Under the pieces are notes generated by a model. The model saw nothing but the letters and a program-made list of their open reading frames with translations. It was not told the origin of the DNA and ran no database searches. This document shows positions 12,329 to 23,585 of a stretch of 64,000 nucleotides of DNA, in pieces. The first letter of the stretch is position 1; every line of letters starts with the position of its first letter. Made by a program: the position numbers and the translations under genes. Source of the DNA: Adiantum capillus-veneris (lineage: Eukaryota > Streptophyta > Polypodiopsida > Polypodiales > Pteridaceae); contig CM043949.1 of the NCBI GenBank assembly GCA_014529385.2, positions 145,499,350 to 145,563,349 of the forward strand, given 5' to 3'.

Positions 12329-12804
12329 TTTTCTTGCAAGTTTGCCACTACCCATGAACTTTCTCTATCTAACCAATAGAGTCTTTGCAAAGGATTTACT
12401 TATTTGTTAGTTGTGAATTCTGCAGCTTTCTCAATTGCTACCCACAAGGACATCTCACTAACCGCGAGGCATCTCACTACCTGCAAAATATCTCGCTATC
12501 TGCAAGGGATAAAAAGAGAGCCAAATACTTCAGCTTAATCTTTGCTAACCACGGGATCATCTCGTATTTTCTTGCAAGTTTTTCGCTACCCATGAACTTT
12601 CTCTGTCTAACCAATAGAGTCTTTGCAAAGGATTTACTTATTTGTTAATCGTGAATTGTGCATCTTTCTCAATTGCTAACCGCAAGGACATCTCACTAGC
12701 CGCAAGGCATTTCACTACCTGCAAAATATCTTGCTAATCGCAAGGGATAAAAAGAGAGCCAAATACTACAACTTAATCTTTTCTAACCACAGGATCATCT
12801 CGTT
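12329..12804. repeat. Tandem duplication of a 238-bp unit built from shorter repeats
   Basis: Unit 1 (12329-12566) and unit 2 (12567-12804) both start TTTTCTTGCAAGTTT and share CCAATAGAGTCTTTGCAAAG. Inside each unit an 18-20-base motif of the form ATCTCACTAACCGCGAGGC recurs several times with variation, and it continues to about 12850. The region is therefore a two-level tandem array. No coding potential is apparent. Confidence 0.85.
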
Positions 12805-13080
12805 AATCGCGAGGCATCTCGCTCATCGCAAGGCATCTTTCTAATTGCAAGGAAAAAAAGATATTATTTTGATAATTCTTCTCTTTAAACGATTCTTCAA
12901 ACATGATCAACCAACTCGCTATATCCAACAAATAACTCCTAATATCAAGCAATAATAACTTATCAGACATTGAAATTTGTCAAACAACTCTTTTACTACT
13001 CTACAAAACATATGATGCTTGTTTCTTGTGATACAATTATGTTTCTTGGACGGTTTAAGGGAATTCATAGGCTTCGCTTC

Positions 13081-13308
13081 CTAAGTAAACATGAATAATG
13101 ATGCAAACTTATAAATTTGTCCTACCGGATTAGTGACATATTCGACTACCTCCCGTATTTGAGGTTGGGCGGCTTCAACTTCTTCCACAACCAATACCTC
13201 CACTTGAGATATGATTGGAGTAGATGATATCTTTCTTTGTATCTTCCTTGGAGGCGGAATGACATTGGGAGCATCCTTGGAGCTTCGTGTCACTCTCTTT
13301 GGGGCCAT
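13081..13308 (-). CDS. Short hypothetical ORF, possibly the start of a retrotransposon gag
   Basis: A 75-codon frame starting MAPKRVTRSSKD, basic at first and then acidic, followed by a stop. A start of the type M-A/P-P-K/R-x-T-R-S is common in plant gypsy gag proteins, but no capsid-like domain follows, and I cannot connect it to an LTR. It could equally be chance. I do not recognise the product. Confidence 0.2.
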   Translation of the reverse strand: MAPKRVTRSSKDAPNVIPPPRKIQRKISSTPIISQVEVLVVEEVEAAQPQIREVVEYVTNPVGQIYKFASLFMFT

Positions 13309-14104
13309 TGAAATGTGATAGAGAAGAGGGAAATCTTTGTCATGAAAAGTACAGTTATGAATTTTTTGCTTACCTAGAAGATAGCAAGAGAGAGAGAAAG
13401 AGAACTCAACAGTGCAAGGGACAACACAATGGTGGTAGAGATGGACTTGGATATGGAGATGGGTTGAGGGTGAGAGCTTAAATGGGGGAGGTGGAAAGTG
13501 AGAGGTTGAGGGAGAGAAGATACTTCCGATGTCAAGGCAAGATAGATTTCGCTTTTGAGAATTTTTGTGTGTTTGTCTTTAAAGTGAAGGAAGAGGGGTA
13601 TTTATATAGACTCTCAAGGCTGAAAGCAAGAGCTAAGAATATCAAAAGGCAAAAAGATAAGTTTGAGCACGTTCGTGGTTTTCTTTTTTTGGGTACACGC
13701 ATCATGATGCGTGCTTTTGAGACTCTATTTCAAAGAGAAGCTTGTCTTTCAAGAGAGGAAGCTCTAATCTTGACTTACTTTCTTTGCTTTCCTAAAAATA
13801 CTCCTTTCCTACAAAAACTTCTCCTTTCTTAAACTTACTCTCAGAGTCTCTTTCCTAGATTACTTCTTCTTTCTTAAAAGGGTCAAACTCTTATCTTTAA
13901 ATATAGTCTTGAGGCTTAAGTTTCTCATATCAACCTATTGTTTCCAAGTGAATAAGGCTCATAATTAATAGTTCCAGAGTCTGATTTTTGATCCGACTGT
14001 TTCAATAAAACTCTCTATGACTTAACAAAATGCAAACCTTAAACAATTTTTCAAAGTAAATAAAATAGATTTTATGGAAAAATATTGGATACATTACAAT
14101 TGCA
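13309..14104. other. Non-genic stretch
   Basis: I found no conserved frame. The longest open frame (plus strand, 13482-13832) has no recognisable domain and a purine-rich composition, and I do not annotate it. Confidence 0.4.
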
Positions 14105-14270
14105 CCCTAGACAGATCAATAGAGGATAAGTCCTACATTCGAGAGCCGCTTTTAGTATAAGATTTGTTTGAACCTTTTGGATGGAATCAGATATTGACTA
14201 CTTTAGATGTGTGCATAAATGAAATAATGTCTAGAAAGTTTTATAATGAGGAAGATCTCATTTTATGATA
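14105..14270 (+). pseudogene. Gypsy polyprotein fragment (PR-RT linker) at the insertion site of G1
   Basis: The plus strand encodes a decayed piece with LDRSIEDKSYI, then FEPFGWNQILTTLDVC, then KFYNEEDL. It corresponds to the segment downstream of the protease in the nearby G2 element (LERAIEDRDYV, LEPFGWEHILATLDVC, KFCDENGYD). One stop interrupts it. G1 inserted directly at its right edge (TSD AAGGT at 14271-14275). So G1 landed in an older relative, in the opposite orientation. Confidence 0.6.
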
Positions 14271-14886
14271 AAGGTTGTTGGCTGATACGCCGCGACGGAC
14301 GTTAGCACAGCGAGAACTCACCTAATAAGATTTGTCAGCTTAGGACGAAGCTCGACCCGCAGGCGCGTGGAAGCAAGCATAGGGTGTTAACGTACACTCG
14401 ACCGACTCTCGACTAATTCCTATAGAGGTCTCTACCCAATGTCTAAGCTACAACCTTCACGAGTGCATAAGAGGAGATTTCCTACAACGCTTCCAAGAGC
14501 CAAATACCCATCAAACAGTCTCGAAACACGAGAGAACTTGAAGGAGACCCTACTATCACCAATAGGTCGCTCTCCCTAAGGTCTATGAACCAAAATCCCA
14601 ACTCTAAACACGTGGTGCAAAATCACGTAGGATGTCTGGCCGAAATTTGCAGGTCGTTGTTTCCGAAAACTAAAGTGCCTAATGTGTAGCTCTACTCAAT
14701 GCGAACGCGTGGATATGCTGAAATGCGAAAACGGATGACGTATGCTTACCGAATCACCAGATGAAGCTCGTAGGTCGAGCTCGCAAAACCAGACCGTATG
14801 CCCGCAATGTAGGTATCGTCGCGTAGCTCTCGTCGGGGGCAACACGCTGAACTTCTTTGCACTCGATTATGACCACCGATGCACGC

Positions 14887-16916
14887 TGTCGAGAAATTTG
14901 CGGTCTTGCTAGGAAAGCACCGGGCTTATGGCTGTGAGAGTTTGTGAGAGAACTCAACAAAAACTATATGAAGGAGTTAAACCATAGATGCCATGAAGAC
15001 TAGATTTTGGAAAGAAGTACAATCAAAGAAGCCCATTCATTCTCTCTTGCACTCACACGCATAAAGAAAGAACACAAAAGAAAATGTCAAAATAACACAA
15101 AGATGAAAACATCAAGGCTATGGTCATATCGTATCATGGGTAATATGAAAGGGTTAATAGATGAGTTAATGGCATTCAATCTTGGGTGACCAAATATGCT
15201 ACGAATTGTTCTTTGGAATCGTAGTTTTGTGCTTACCATAATATATATATTTTGTCTAGTGATTGGGATTAATTGTGTGTACAAATCCTCTTGATTCATA
15301 GCAAGATAACTACGCTTACGTCAAAAGAAAAGTTATAGTCTATGAGAGGTAGTATGATGGGATCTGGTGATAGAAGTATTTCATTGAGCCTTTCTGGGCC
15401 AAAGAGAAACACTATACGTTGTTGAAAGTGTATTTTATGGCTAATCCATACGTTAATTCTAATAGATCGTACAGAGTGAAAGCGATAGAAATTATCATCA
15501 TGTGTGTTATTCATCTAGGATAGTATGTGAGAAATGTAGATATGAGAGAAGAGAAGGGAAGAGAAGAGAAGAGAGTTTCCCTCCCAAGCCCTATTCTTGC
15601 CCATAGGCAATAAGGATACTGCAGGGAGAGATGTACCTGCAGCAAGGAGAACCTAAATTTTGTAGAGAGGATGAATTACTGAGAGTGAAAGAGATAGATT
15701 TGGTTAAGGAGATGAGATTAGATATATATATATATATATATGTTGGATTAGAGATGAAAAAGAAAACAACAAGAAATCAAGAAAACATCAATGTAGAACA
15801 CATCTTACTTGACAAACCCTTCGACACCATTATTGATGGAGAGAGAAGAAGAGGGGAGAATTCAATGTTGATTAATACTCCAAGTCCAAGACCTTCTTTG
15901 ATTAGAGTTGATCTTCCAAGGATAGCGTACAAGAATGGCTAGTCTTCCTCTAGGAGAAAGTGTAGGCTTGGGCTTATGTTAATGGCTAAGTACAATTAGG
16001 CATTACTACTCACTCCCTCAAGAATTCCTCTTATCAATGGCTTGAATGCTTGAGTTCTTTTCAAGGAAGAAGAGGTCCCCTTTTATAGGTGAAGGGAACC
16101 CCCAAGGGTTTACACAAGAAGAGAAGAGCCAGTGTGAACAGAAATTGAAAAAGTTGGAAATGAGCTGTCCCTGCATGATGTGGGCAGACTGGGCTCCAGT
16201 ATTTTGATTATATCTCCTCAACCGTGGCTCCAAATAAAAAAGTAAAAGTATAGGCAAAAAATTCAGCTCATTAGCTACGATTTTTATTTTAAAATCGTTT
16301 TCCAATTCGGATTGGAACCTTGTGTAAAAAAATCATCAAAATAGGGTCCATTTCTGGCAGCAAAAGTCTTCCTGTGGTCCCCTTAGGCTATACTTTCATT
16401 TGATTCCAAAGGACACCTCATGCTGTATGAAAGCATGACATTGCTCCTTGATAAAGTTTTGTAATCTTTCTTGCAATAATGCATTAAAATAAGTGTATCT
16501 TTGAAATCATGCCACCTAGTGTCCCACTAGGATTTGATTCCCTCCTAGTAGCTATTTAGAAAGAAATATAAGAAAAATATGAAAAATACATAGAATATAT
16601 ATATATTGGAGTTTACCCTAGATATAGGATTTAGCTAAGGTGTGAGATTATAATGAGATAGTAGAAATAAAGAATCAATGCTTTTTGCCCCAAGTTAAAG
16701 AGGCGGAGCTATTGACGCTTTTTCCATAGTATTTTCTGATGTGGTAAAATAAGAATAGGTTACCCTTGAGATAAATAATAGGATATGAGATAGAAAGCAT
16801 ATTATTATACTTAAATATGCATATGTACATTATAGAAAATATAACTATGTATCTAAAAAGTTACAAGATAGATCTTGTAGCATGCATTCCCACTATGTAC
16901 GTGTCACATCACGACA
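14887..16916 (-). mobile_element. Solo LTR inserted in the G1 3' LTR
   Basis: The inserted segment has ends TGTCGAG and TCACGACA, i.e. inverted TGTCG/CGACA termini typical of an LTR, and it has no partner LTR, PBS or coding region. A TATA-like CCTATAAAA on the minus strand (16081-16089) is followed by sequence that looks like transcribed LTR, which supports minus orientation. Without the 2,030 bp and a 5-bp duplication the host LTR would be 926 bp, against 925 bp for its partner. The flanking duplication itself (CACGC/GCGCG) is imperfect. Confidence 0.7.
15722..15741. repeat. TA microsatellite
   Basis: Ten AT units within the solo LTR. Confidence 0.85.
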
Positions 16917-17236
16917 GCGCGTATACGCGTCAAGATGAAGCTCTCACTCTCTCGTACACAGTACGCTCACTCATAGACTTCACTTTTTTAAAATGACATA
17001 AAGGGTTTTTCATTAAGGCAAAAAGTGGTATAAATACCTTACAATCTCAAGCCCTAATGTTTCAATTTAACCATCTACTCAATCTAAATGTCAAAACTCG
17101 GATACAATCTGGAAACTTCTGTAAGCCCCAATATTTACAAAGGTGAAATGTCGGGTTTTCTCAATAAATGAATAATTACAAAAAATAATAATCCGCCGAG
17201 CAGTCATTTTCCGTAGGGTGTGTCCAACCGCTAACA

Positions 17237-17250
17237 CTCCCCCCCTCCTT
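17237..17250 (-). promoter_or_regulatory. G1 3' polypurine tract
   Basis: It lies immediately inside the 3' LTR; on the plus strand it reads CTCCCCCCCTCCTT. In LTR elements this RNase H-resistant tract primes plus-strand DNA. An identical 13-base string occurs internally at 23397-23409. Confidence 0.85.
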
Positions 17251-17647
17251 GTTCATGTCATCCTCGACATGAGTGTTGAGCTGCTTCTTGAGTGTAGGTT
17301 GTCTCTCATCTTCAGAAGTGACTCATATCTTGCATGTTGAGCTAGTAGCGTCGGGCCGAATATATCTGTGCTGATTGTGAAGAAGCCGGTGTAGAAGGCT
17401 TCTTCAAAGGCTTGGAGGTGATAAGATGGCAAAAACATAATCCTTTGATACAATGCATGTATCACCTCGTGAGAAGGCTGACCAGACAGATCGTATGCAC
17501 ATCTTTATGTATCTTGAAAGAAGAAGATACTATCTGTCGCCTGGCTTGGTTTGAATGTTTCAAAGACTGCCAAAAGGGTTTTACAAATATTTCTCATCAT
17601 TATGCAAGATAGGTCAGGCGAGCCAGTGAACAATTTGATGGCGCCCG

Positions 17648-20600
17648 TTAGGGTTTCACCATGTATTGTTCACTTATTCTCTTGCCTGCCTTCGAGCATG
17701 GCAGCTTCGGGTAATTTAGCCAAGTAGGTTGGCTTCTCTGCAGCAGCTCATGGGCTTTCCACGCCCTCATCCTTGGTAGGGGGCAAAAACTGAGTTTGTC
17801 GCTGATCACTTTAGGTGCCTCTACCAAATGGATTAGATATTGTGGATACTTTGTCAGCCATGCCTTTCTCCACCTGGGCTGAGAGTCTACTATCAACTTG
17901 ACCCCTTCAGGTTTGGAGATGTCCACTTTGTACATTGGCACTGTTGGCTCCTCTCTGATCCGCTTGTTGATCGTGGCAGCTTCATATTTCAGCAGAGGAT
18001 ATGGGAGAGAGTACTGTAGCCATTCACGCTGAAGGTTGCTGGCATCTATATTCTGAATAGTCATTGATTTAAAGACTCTCTGCTCCTATTCCAAGGCTTA
18101 TTTGGCTGTGTCTTTGACTGCCGCTTCTATGGCCTTTTGCAGCTTCTCTTCTTCTTCTTGTGTCAGATCTTGTGGCTCTTGTGAGGGTCCTACAAGGATT
18201 TCCTCTTGCATGGTGGTGTCCATTGGATCTGACACATTTTCTATGTCTATTCCCTCCATGGCTACTGGCCCAATGCTAAAATGAAGCTCTTCGGTTTGTT
18301 GCTAGCCTCTCAGCTCTTCTATCTGCTTTTGAAGTGTCTTGTTTTCTTCTTTCGCTTGCTCTCCCATATTCACAAGGAGGTCATTCAGATCGGCATTTAT
18401 CTTCTCCGCTTCCTCGAGCTTTCTCTTGATGGCTTCTAGCTCATTCTTTGTGGCTTGATTTTCTTCTTCTAGGCGGTTTTTCATGACCAATGACCCTTCG
18501 GCCAACATTAGCCTTTGCCGCTTCTCCAATGTTAACTCCTTTTGAAGCTCTTTCATTTGTTCTTCATATAAATCAGTCTCTGAAGTAGTGTGAGTCGAGC
18601 TAGTAGCTATGACTCTGGCAGGAGATGCCCGCAGCCTTTGGATGGTTTAATCTTTGACTTTAGTCTGATCTTTAACTTTAATATGATCTTTAAGCTCTAT
18701 TAACTCATCCTGGCTTGCCTCATGCTCTATCTCTGCCTTTTCCTTCGCATTTCTGAGTGTTTTCACTTCTTTGGATTCTTCAACAAGTTGCAAGGTTAGG
18801 TTGTCCCTTTCCCTCTTTGCATCTATCAAGGACTTGCTGATTTTCTTATATTCTTCTTCAGCTCTTTGAAGCTTGTTTTCTGCTGCTTGATTCTCTCATT
18901 CCATCTCTTGGCATCTTTGTAATGTAGCGTCCAAACTAGCTTGCAGCTTTGTTTGTTTCTCTATCTGCTCTTGGCCCTATTTTTGGAGAGAGTCGACTTC
19001 AGCCTTGATCTGAACTTCACTAGTTTTGAGATTAGCAATCTCACTCTCCGTGGCCACTGATCTTGCCCTGAGCCCGGTTAGCTTGTGCATTAGCACATCC
19101 TAGTCATTGGTAGGTGGCTGTAGGTCCACTGTATCTGTGGCCATCTCTTTCAGTTCTACTAACCGCAGGCTCTGCATCTATTCTTTGGGCCTTGTGCTTG
19201 CCAACTCAAAGGCCACAGTGGTTTCCTCTTCTTGTGAATAACCCGCAGCTAGTAGATCAAGAAATGTGCTAAACTTTCTTTCCTCTAGCTGTGGGTGCTC
19301 ATCTTTGGGCTTAACTTCTTCTTTCTGCTCTTCCCCTTGGCTCTTTTCTTGCTTAGAATCTTCGTGTTCATCAGATGTGTCTAGCTCCTCCTTTTGTTGG
19401 GTTTGTGGAGGGCTAAGAGGAGGTGGTGATGGCAGTGGACTGGATTCCGGGCTTGACGATGGAGGTGGTGGCTTCTTCTTGAAGTCCCGGTCCGCCTTTG
19501 TCTTTCTCTCTCTCTCTCTCTTGGCCTTCCTGCTCTTCTAGCAGTTGCCATCGTACTTCATCCACTTCTTCTTCTGTGAAAGGGACATTTGGGATATTTT
19601 CTGTTGTAGCATCCAGGATCTCGAAGTTTTTGATGTAATCTTCAAACCGATCTCTGTGCACCCTTCGGGATGATCCCGACATGGCGTCTAGTGAGGGCTT
19701 CCACAACTCGCTCAAATCTGCTTTCAGTGCTCTCTCGGCTTTGAAGCTTTCCATCAATCTTTTGAGCCGTGCCGCTTTTTGTGACTTGGTCTCTTTGATC
19801 GGCACTTGTAAACTTTATTTCTTTCCCGTGTTCAGCTCTGGCATCTCTTCTAGCACGGTTTCTAGCTGGCGCTTCAATCTTGTGGTTACTTTGGGTGCCT
19901 TTGGAGGTTCTTCTTCTTTATCTTCCTTGAGCTTTAGCTAGTCATTCTATGTTGGAGGGTCAGTCCTGTTTCCCTTGGCATGCAGTGCTCCATAAACCAC
20001 TTTTGTTATTAGCTCACCTGGCACAATGTAGGTGGTATTTTTGTTGCCATCTTCACCAGGTTGTCATCGATATAAGCCGCATAATTGATCACCTTTGGCT
20101 TGCTCTTTTGCATTGCCCAGGTGAAGGTGGTAGCAATGGCTCCAGGTGGCATTCTGTACTTCTGTGGGCGCTTTGTGCACATGTGGAAGTACTAGTTGTA
20201 GAGCCGGCTCATGATAGCCACTTTAAGGTTTGCAATGTCTTCAAAGGTGTAGTTGTTTTTCTTTTCTGAGTACACCTTGACTTCATCTCTTCTCTTGGTC
20301 ACACTATCTCCCTTGTTGGAGATGTCTAGTGCGGCTACCACCACTCTCTCTATGATTACAATCATAGTGTCTGGCTTACCCTGCAGATCAGTGACTCTGG
20401 CCACTCCATCTTCTTTGATAGTAGTTACAAATCCCACACTCTTTTGATGTTGATCCGCGCTGGTAGAGATTCAAAGTAGTTATGGAGATCCATCTTCTCT
20501 AGGTAATATCCCATCTTGCTTTTGACAAACTCATTGAGCTCCCGTGGTATCGTGGGTAGCTCTATTGCATTTCCTTCAGGATCCTTGAACACACCTTGGT

Positions 20601-20754
20601 AGATCTTTAAGTCATTGGATTCTAGCAAATCCTCCCGAATCCACGTGCTGATTGGATTCAGAGTTCCTTGTGGGATGACAAATGGCTCTACTTCTTCCAA
20701 ATACTCTTTTATTGTCATCCTCTTCTTCTTTGCCGGTGATTTTGCGGCTGCCAT
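17648..20754 (-). pseudogene. Extra ORF of G1 (coiled-coil-rich, unknown function), broken
   Basis: Located between PR2 and the 3' LTR, where plant elements sometimes carry envelope-like or other accessory ORFs. It starts MAAAKSPAKKKRMTIKEYLE (20754) and runs about 1,000 codons with several frame changes and stops. The N-terminal third is globular-looking (PTIPRELNEFVKSKMGYYLE, later KVINYAAYIDDNLVKMATK). The middle (about 19100-18300) is strongly heptad-like and charged (for example LEEENQATKNELEAIKRKLE), a long coiled coil. The last part (18064-17648) is globular again and contains RWRKAWLTKYPQYLIHLVEA. No membrane segment or signal peptide is visible, so an envelope role is not supported. 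I do not recognise the family. A palindrome array lies just upstream of its start. Confidence 0.55.
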
Positions 20755-20918
20755 GGATCTTGTTGCACTCAGTAGTCCGAAGTTAGCGTTTTTTCCATAC
20801 CAGCCGATAAACTGAGTTTTAACTATCCAATGACTTGAAAATTGAAAATAAAACTTAAAAGGAACTTGGGAAACCCTGCATGTGCTCACAGTATCATTCT
20901 GGCCAAAATTTATCATTT

Positions 20919-21796
20919 AGACATCCTACGGGTAGGATGTCTATTTCATCAATTTTTGGTGAAACTTGGTATGCTGGTGGTCCTTGACCTGTTGAACATG
21001 GCTATGTGATTGGAATTGGGTTTGGGCATCAAAAGGTGCATTTTTGGGCAGATTCAGGCTTTAGGCTCACAAATTGGTCGGATGTCCTCAACAGGTGGAA
21101 AATGATATTCAAATGGGTTGAAATTTGATATATGAGCTTCTTGCACCATGATAATGGCTCCCATGAGGTCATTTCTTGCACAGTAAGTCAAAATCATGCT
21201 GGAGACATCCTATGCGTAGGATGTCTATTTCATTAAAATGGCTTGAAATTGGTTCTGTGGATAGCCCTTGGCATGTGGAACATGGCCCTGCTCTTGGATT
21301 TTGATTTGGACAAGAATTGGTGTTGGTAAGAGCATGTGTAGTGTTTTTGGGCTCAAAAAGTGCATCTTTGAGGTGTTGGGGGCCAAAAGTGATGAGAATG
21401 TCTTGAAACTTGATATATGAGCTCATGAAGGGGTAATAAAGAGATCTAGAGTTGAAAAATACCATATGAGGGCCAAAAATGTCATTTAGACATCCTACAC
21501 GTAGAATGTCTATTTCATCATTTTTCATTTGTGACCACACAGATAGCTTGGCAATGTGCTCATGAGTATATTGTGCAAGTTGTATGTGATTTGGACAAGT
21601 TTTGGTAGGTCCATGGCCCATTATTGCCTCTATGTCCTGACTTTGCGTTTTTTGGTGCACATGAGGTCAATTTTTGTCCAAATGTGATGAAACTTGGTGG
21701 CTAGCTTGTACAAGCTATTCAGAAACTTTGTGTGATCAGAGATGTTGGGGTTGGTGCCCATAAATGGCCTTGAGACATCCTACGCGTAGGATGTCT
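20919..21796. repeat. G1 palindrome array 2, four 24-bp palindromes at about 285-bp spacing
   Basis: Palindromes based on the half-site AGACATCCTACG lie at 20919, 21203, 21488 and 21773, spaced 284, 285 and 285 bp. The copy at 21773 is perfect; the others carry one or two changes, mostly in the central CGCG. The sequence between them is a diverged tandem repeat (recurring GATTTGGACAAG, GAAACTTGG and ATATATGAGCT). The array stands about 170 bp upstream of the start of the extra ORF, just as the leader array stands upstream of gag. Confidence 0.9.
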
Positions 21797-23214
21797 CCTG
21801 ATGAAATTTTTATGGTGAGTGCTACTGTTGCCTGCCCTGAGCCCCTCTGAGTCCCTTTTAAGCATTATTTAAACAAAAAAGTCAAATTGATAGAAAGAAA
21901 CTCCCGGTGTGGATTTCAGAGCCTCTGAGCCATTTTCTGACTTTTTGAGTGCTTTTCGGCGATGAAATTTCTTGATGTTGGTCTCCATAGCTTCCCAATC
22001 CCTTGGGGATCCTTGCTATATGGTTTTTGTCGACTTTGGCTTCACCGGAGCTCCGTTTGGAAATTTGTCGCTCTGGAAGCACCCGTGGTTGCGTTTTCAT
22101 GTCTTTGATGACTTATGGTGGTCTACCACCATAGGACTTGGTTGTTGATGGTTTAGGAAAGCTGCTCGTGAAGTTTGGTGGCCAACGGACATGCGGTTTG
22201 GCCGCGAGAGCTATTTGACGCTTTGTGTGTCTGATGCCGTTTCTGAAGTTTAGTGCTGCTTCCGGTTACCGTATGGTCATGTGGGCTATATAGACTTGTC
22301 GAGCATGTCGAGATGCTCCTAAACATGAGTTTTGGTAGCATTTGGGGGCCTTTTCGCCGATTTCCCATTTGGTGGCCTCTTGCGGGGCTCTAGGAATTAG
22401 GGTTTTTCCCGATGGTTTTCTACTGTCTTTGGTCATCCAAAAGTGGTCTCCTATGCTAGGGTAAGCTGTCGATGAAGTGTCATTGCTTTTGGGTTAGCCG
22501 TTAGGTGGCCACTTCTATTTGTAGGTCTCTACCACTCGCTTTCTGTGCGAACCCTACGCTAGTTTTCGCGACAAAACAACAAACATGCGCGAAAAGCTCA
22601 AGGTGGTGAGCCTACCTCTCATGTCTGGAGCCTGTCAGGTAGTCGTTTGCTTCGTAGAAGCTGCTGGAAGTCCCGTTCTCTCTAGGTGGCAGAAGCTCTC
22701 TCTTAAAAGTCAATAGTAGAAATGAACTTAAAATGAAGTGAAAATTTCTTATAATGGGGGTCCCCGGACCACTTTCCATGAAATTTGACATGTGCTCCCA
22801 ACTTCTTACGAGATGCGGTTTAGGCTCAAAAATTTCTCGATTTGGACTCTATTTGCACAGTTTACGAGAAATTTGACATTTCGGTCAAAATCTGGCCAAA
22901 ACACGCTTTCCGCTCCATTCTCATCATTGCACCCCCATTGTACCATAGGTTGTCCTATAGTCACTGATTATCCCCATATTTTTTGTTTTTCATTACGACC
23001 GTTTTTCACTTGCTTTTTGTATTTTTGAAGTTTTTCTGACAAAAATTAGTAAAATTAAAAGGAAAATAGCAAAATAAACCCAAAAAATCCCCAAAAATCA
23101 TAAAAAATAAAAAACATCACCGCAAAACACTATATACACTCACATGCAACTTTTATGGCCGGATTTCTCCGTTTTAACAATATTTTATCCGAAAAATGGC
23201 TATTTTTACTTATA
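21797..23214. other. G1 non-coding region between the internal polypurine tract and palindrome array 2
   Basis: No protein family is visible. On the minus strand there is an AAACCCTAA (telo-box-like) sequence at 22397-22405, a motif common near plant transcription starts. The part near 22.0-22.6 kb is richer in G and C than its surroundings. The role is unknown. Confidence 0.4.
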
Positions 23215-23585
23215 TACACACACCTAGGGGCTTGATTTGGCGTTTGGCCCCATATACTTGTCTATTTATGCTGTATAAGGGCATATGTACTTGGGTTAGT
23301 CCAAAAAATTTCGCAATCAAACTACAACCCTTAAAAATAGTCGAAAAACATGCCCTTTGTTGCTCTTTTTTCCATTGGGTCTGCATTTGAGAATGCCTCC
23401 CCCCCTCCTAGCCAGAGTCCTCCTGGATGACAAGGTATCGCCTCGGTGTATGTACCGTGCATGGGTTAAAAATTCGTGCTAATTCTTGGCCGTGTAATGT
23501 GGCCCTATATGATGCATACTCGGTCAATGCATGGAAAAATTAATGCTGTGCAATAAGAGGGTATAAGCAAGATGCTTATTGGCAT
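23215..23585 (-). other. Conserved non-coding block of G1 containing an internal polypurine tract
   Basis: This block directly follows the last pol-frame codons and aligns with 31565-31938 in G2: shared plus-strand strings include CCTAGGGGCT, GGGCATAT, GGTCTGCATTT, GAATGCCTCCCCCC, GTCAATGCATGGAAAA and CTTATTGGCATT. The order and spacing are the same. Conservation outside a reading frame in two different elements suggests a function in the RNA or in reverse transcription. Confidence 0.7.
23396..23410 (-). promoter_or_regulatory. G1 internal (second) polypurine tract
   Basis: The plus strand reads CCTCCCCCCCTCCTA. The 13 bases CT-C7-TCCT are identical to the 3' polypurine tract of G1 at 17237-17249. 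Such a tract could prime a second plus strand, as central tracts do in lentiviruses. This function is inferred. Confidence 0.6.

Larger units (their letters stand above)
14276..17236 (-). repeat. G1 3' LTR, interrupted by a solo LTR
   Basis: It matches the 5' LTR at 51332-52256 from TGTTGGC to GCTAACA. The extra length (2,961 against 925 bp) is explained by the 2,030-bp insertion at 14887-16916. It contains a half copy of the leader palindrome (CACGTAGGATGTCT at 14624). The minus strand has a TATTTATA sequence near 17030 that is missing from the other LTR. Confidence 0.9.

Noticed and set aside
14887-16916. Complete short LTR element (TRIM-like)
   Set aside because: I found no internal direct repeats of LTR type, no PBS and no polypurine tract; a solo LTR fits better.
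17648-20754. Envelope-like gene or endogenous virus
   Set aside because: No signal peptide, membrane segment or known envelope feature is visible; the whole unit is bounded by LTRs with target duplications and has plant gypsy gag-pol.
22153-22368. 71-codon minus-strand frame in the G1 3' region
   Set aside because: Isolated, with no similarity to other parts and no neighbouring open sequence in frame.
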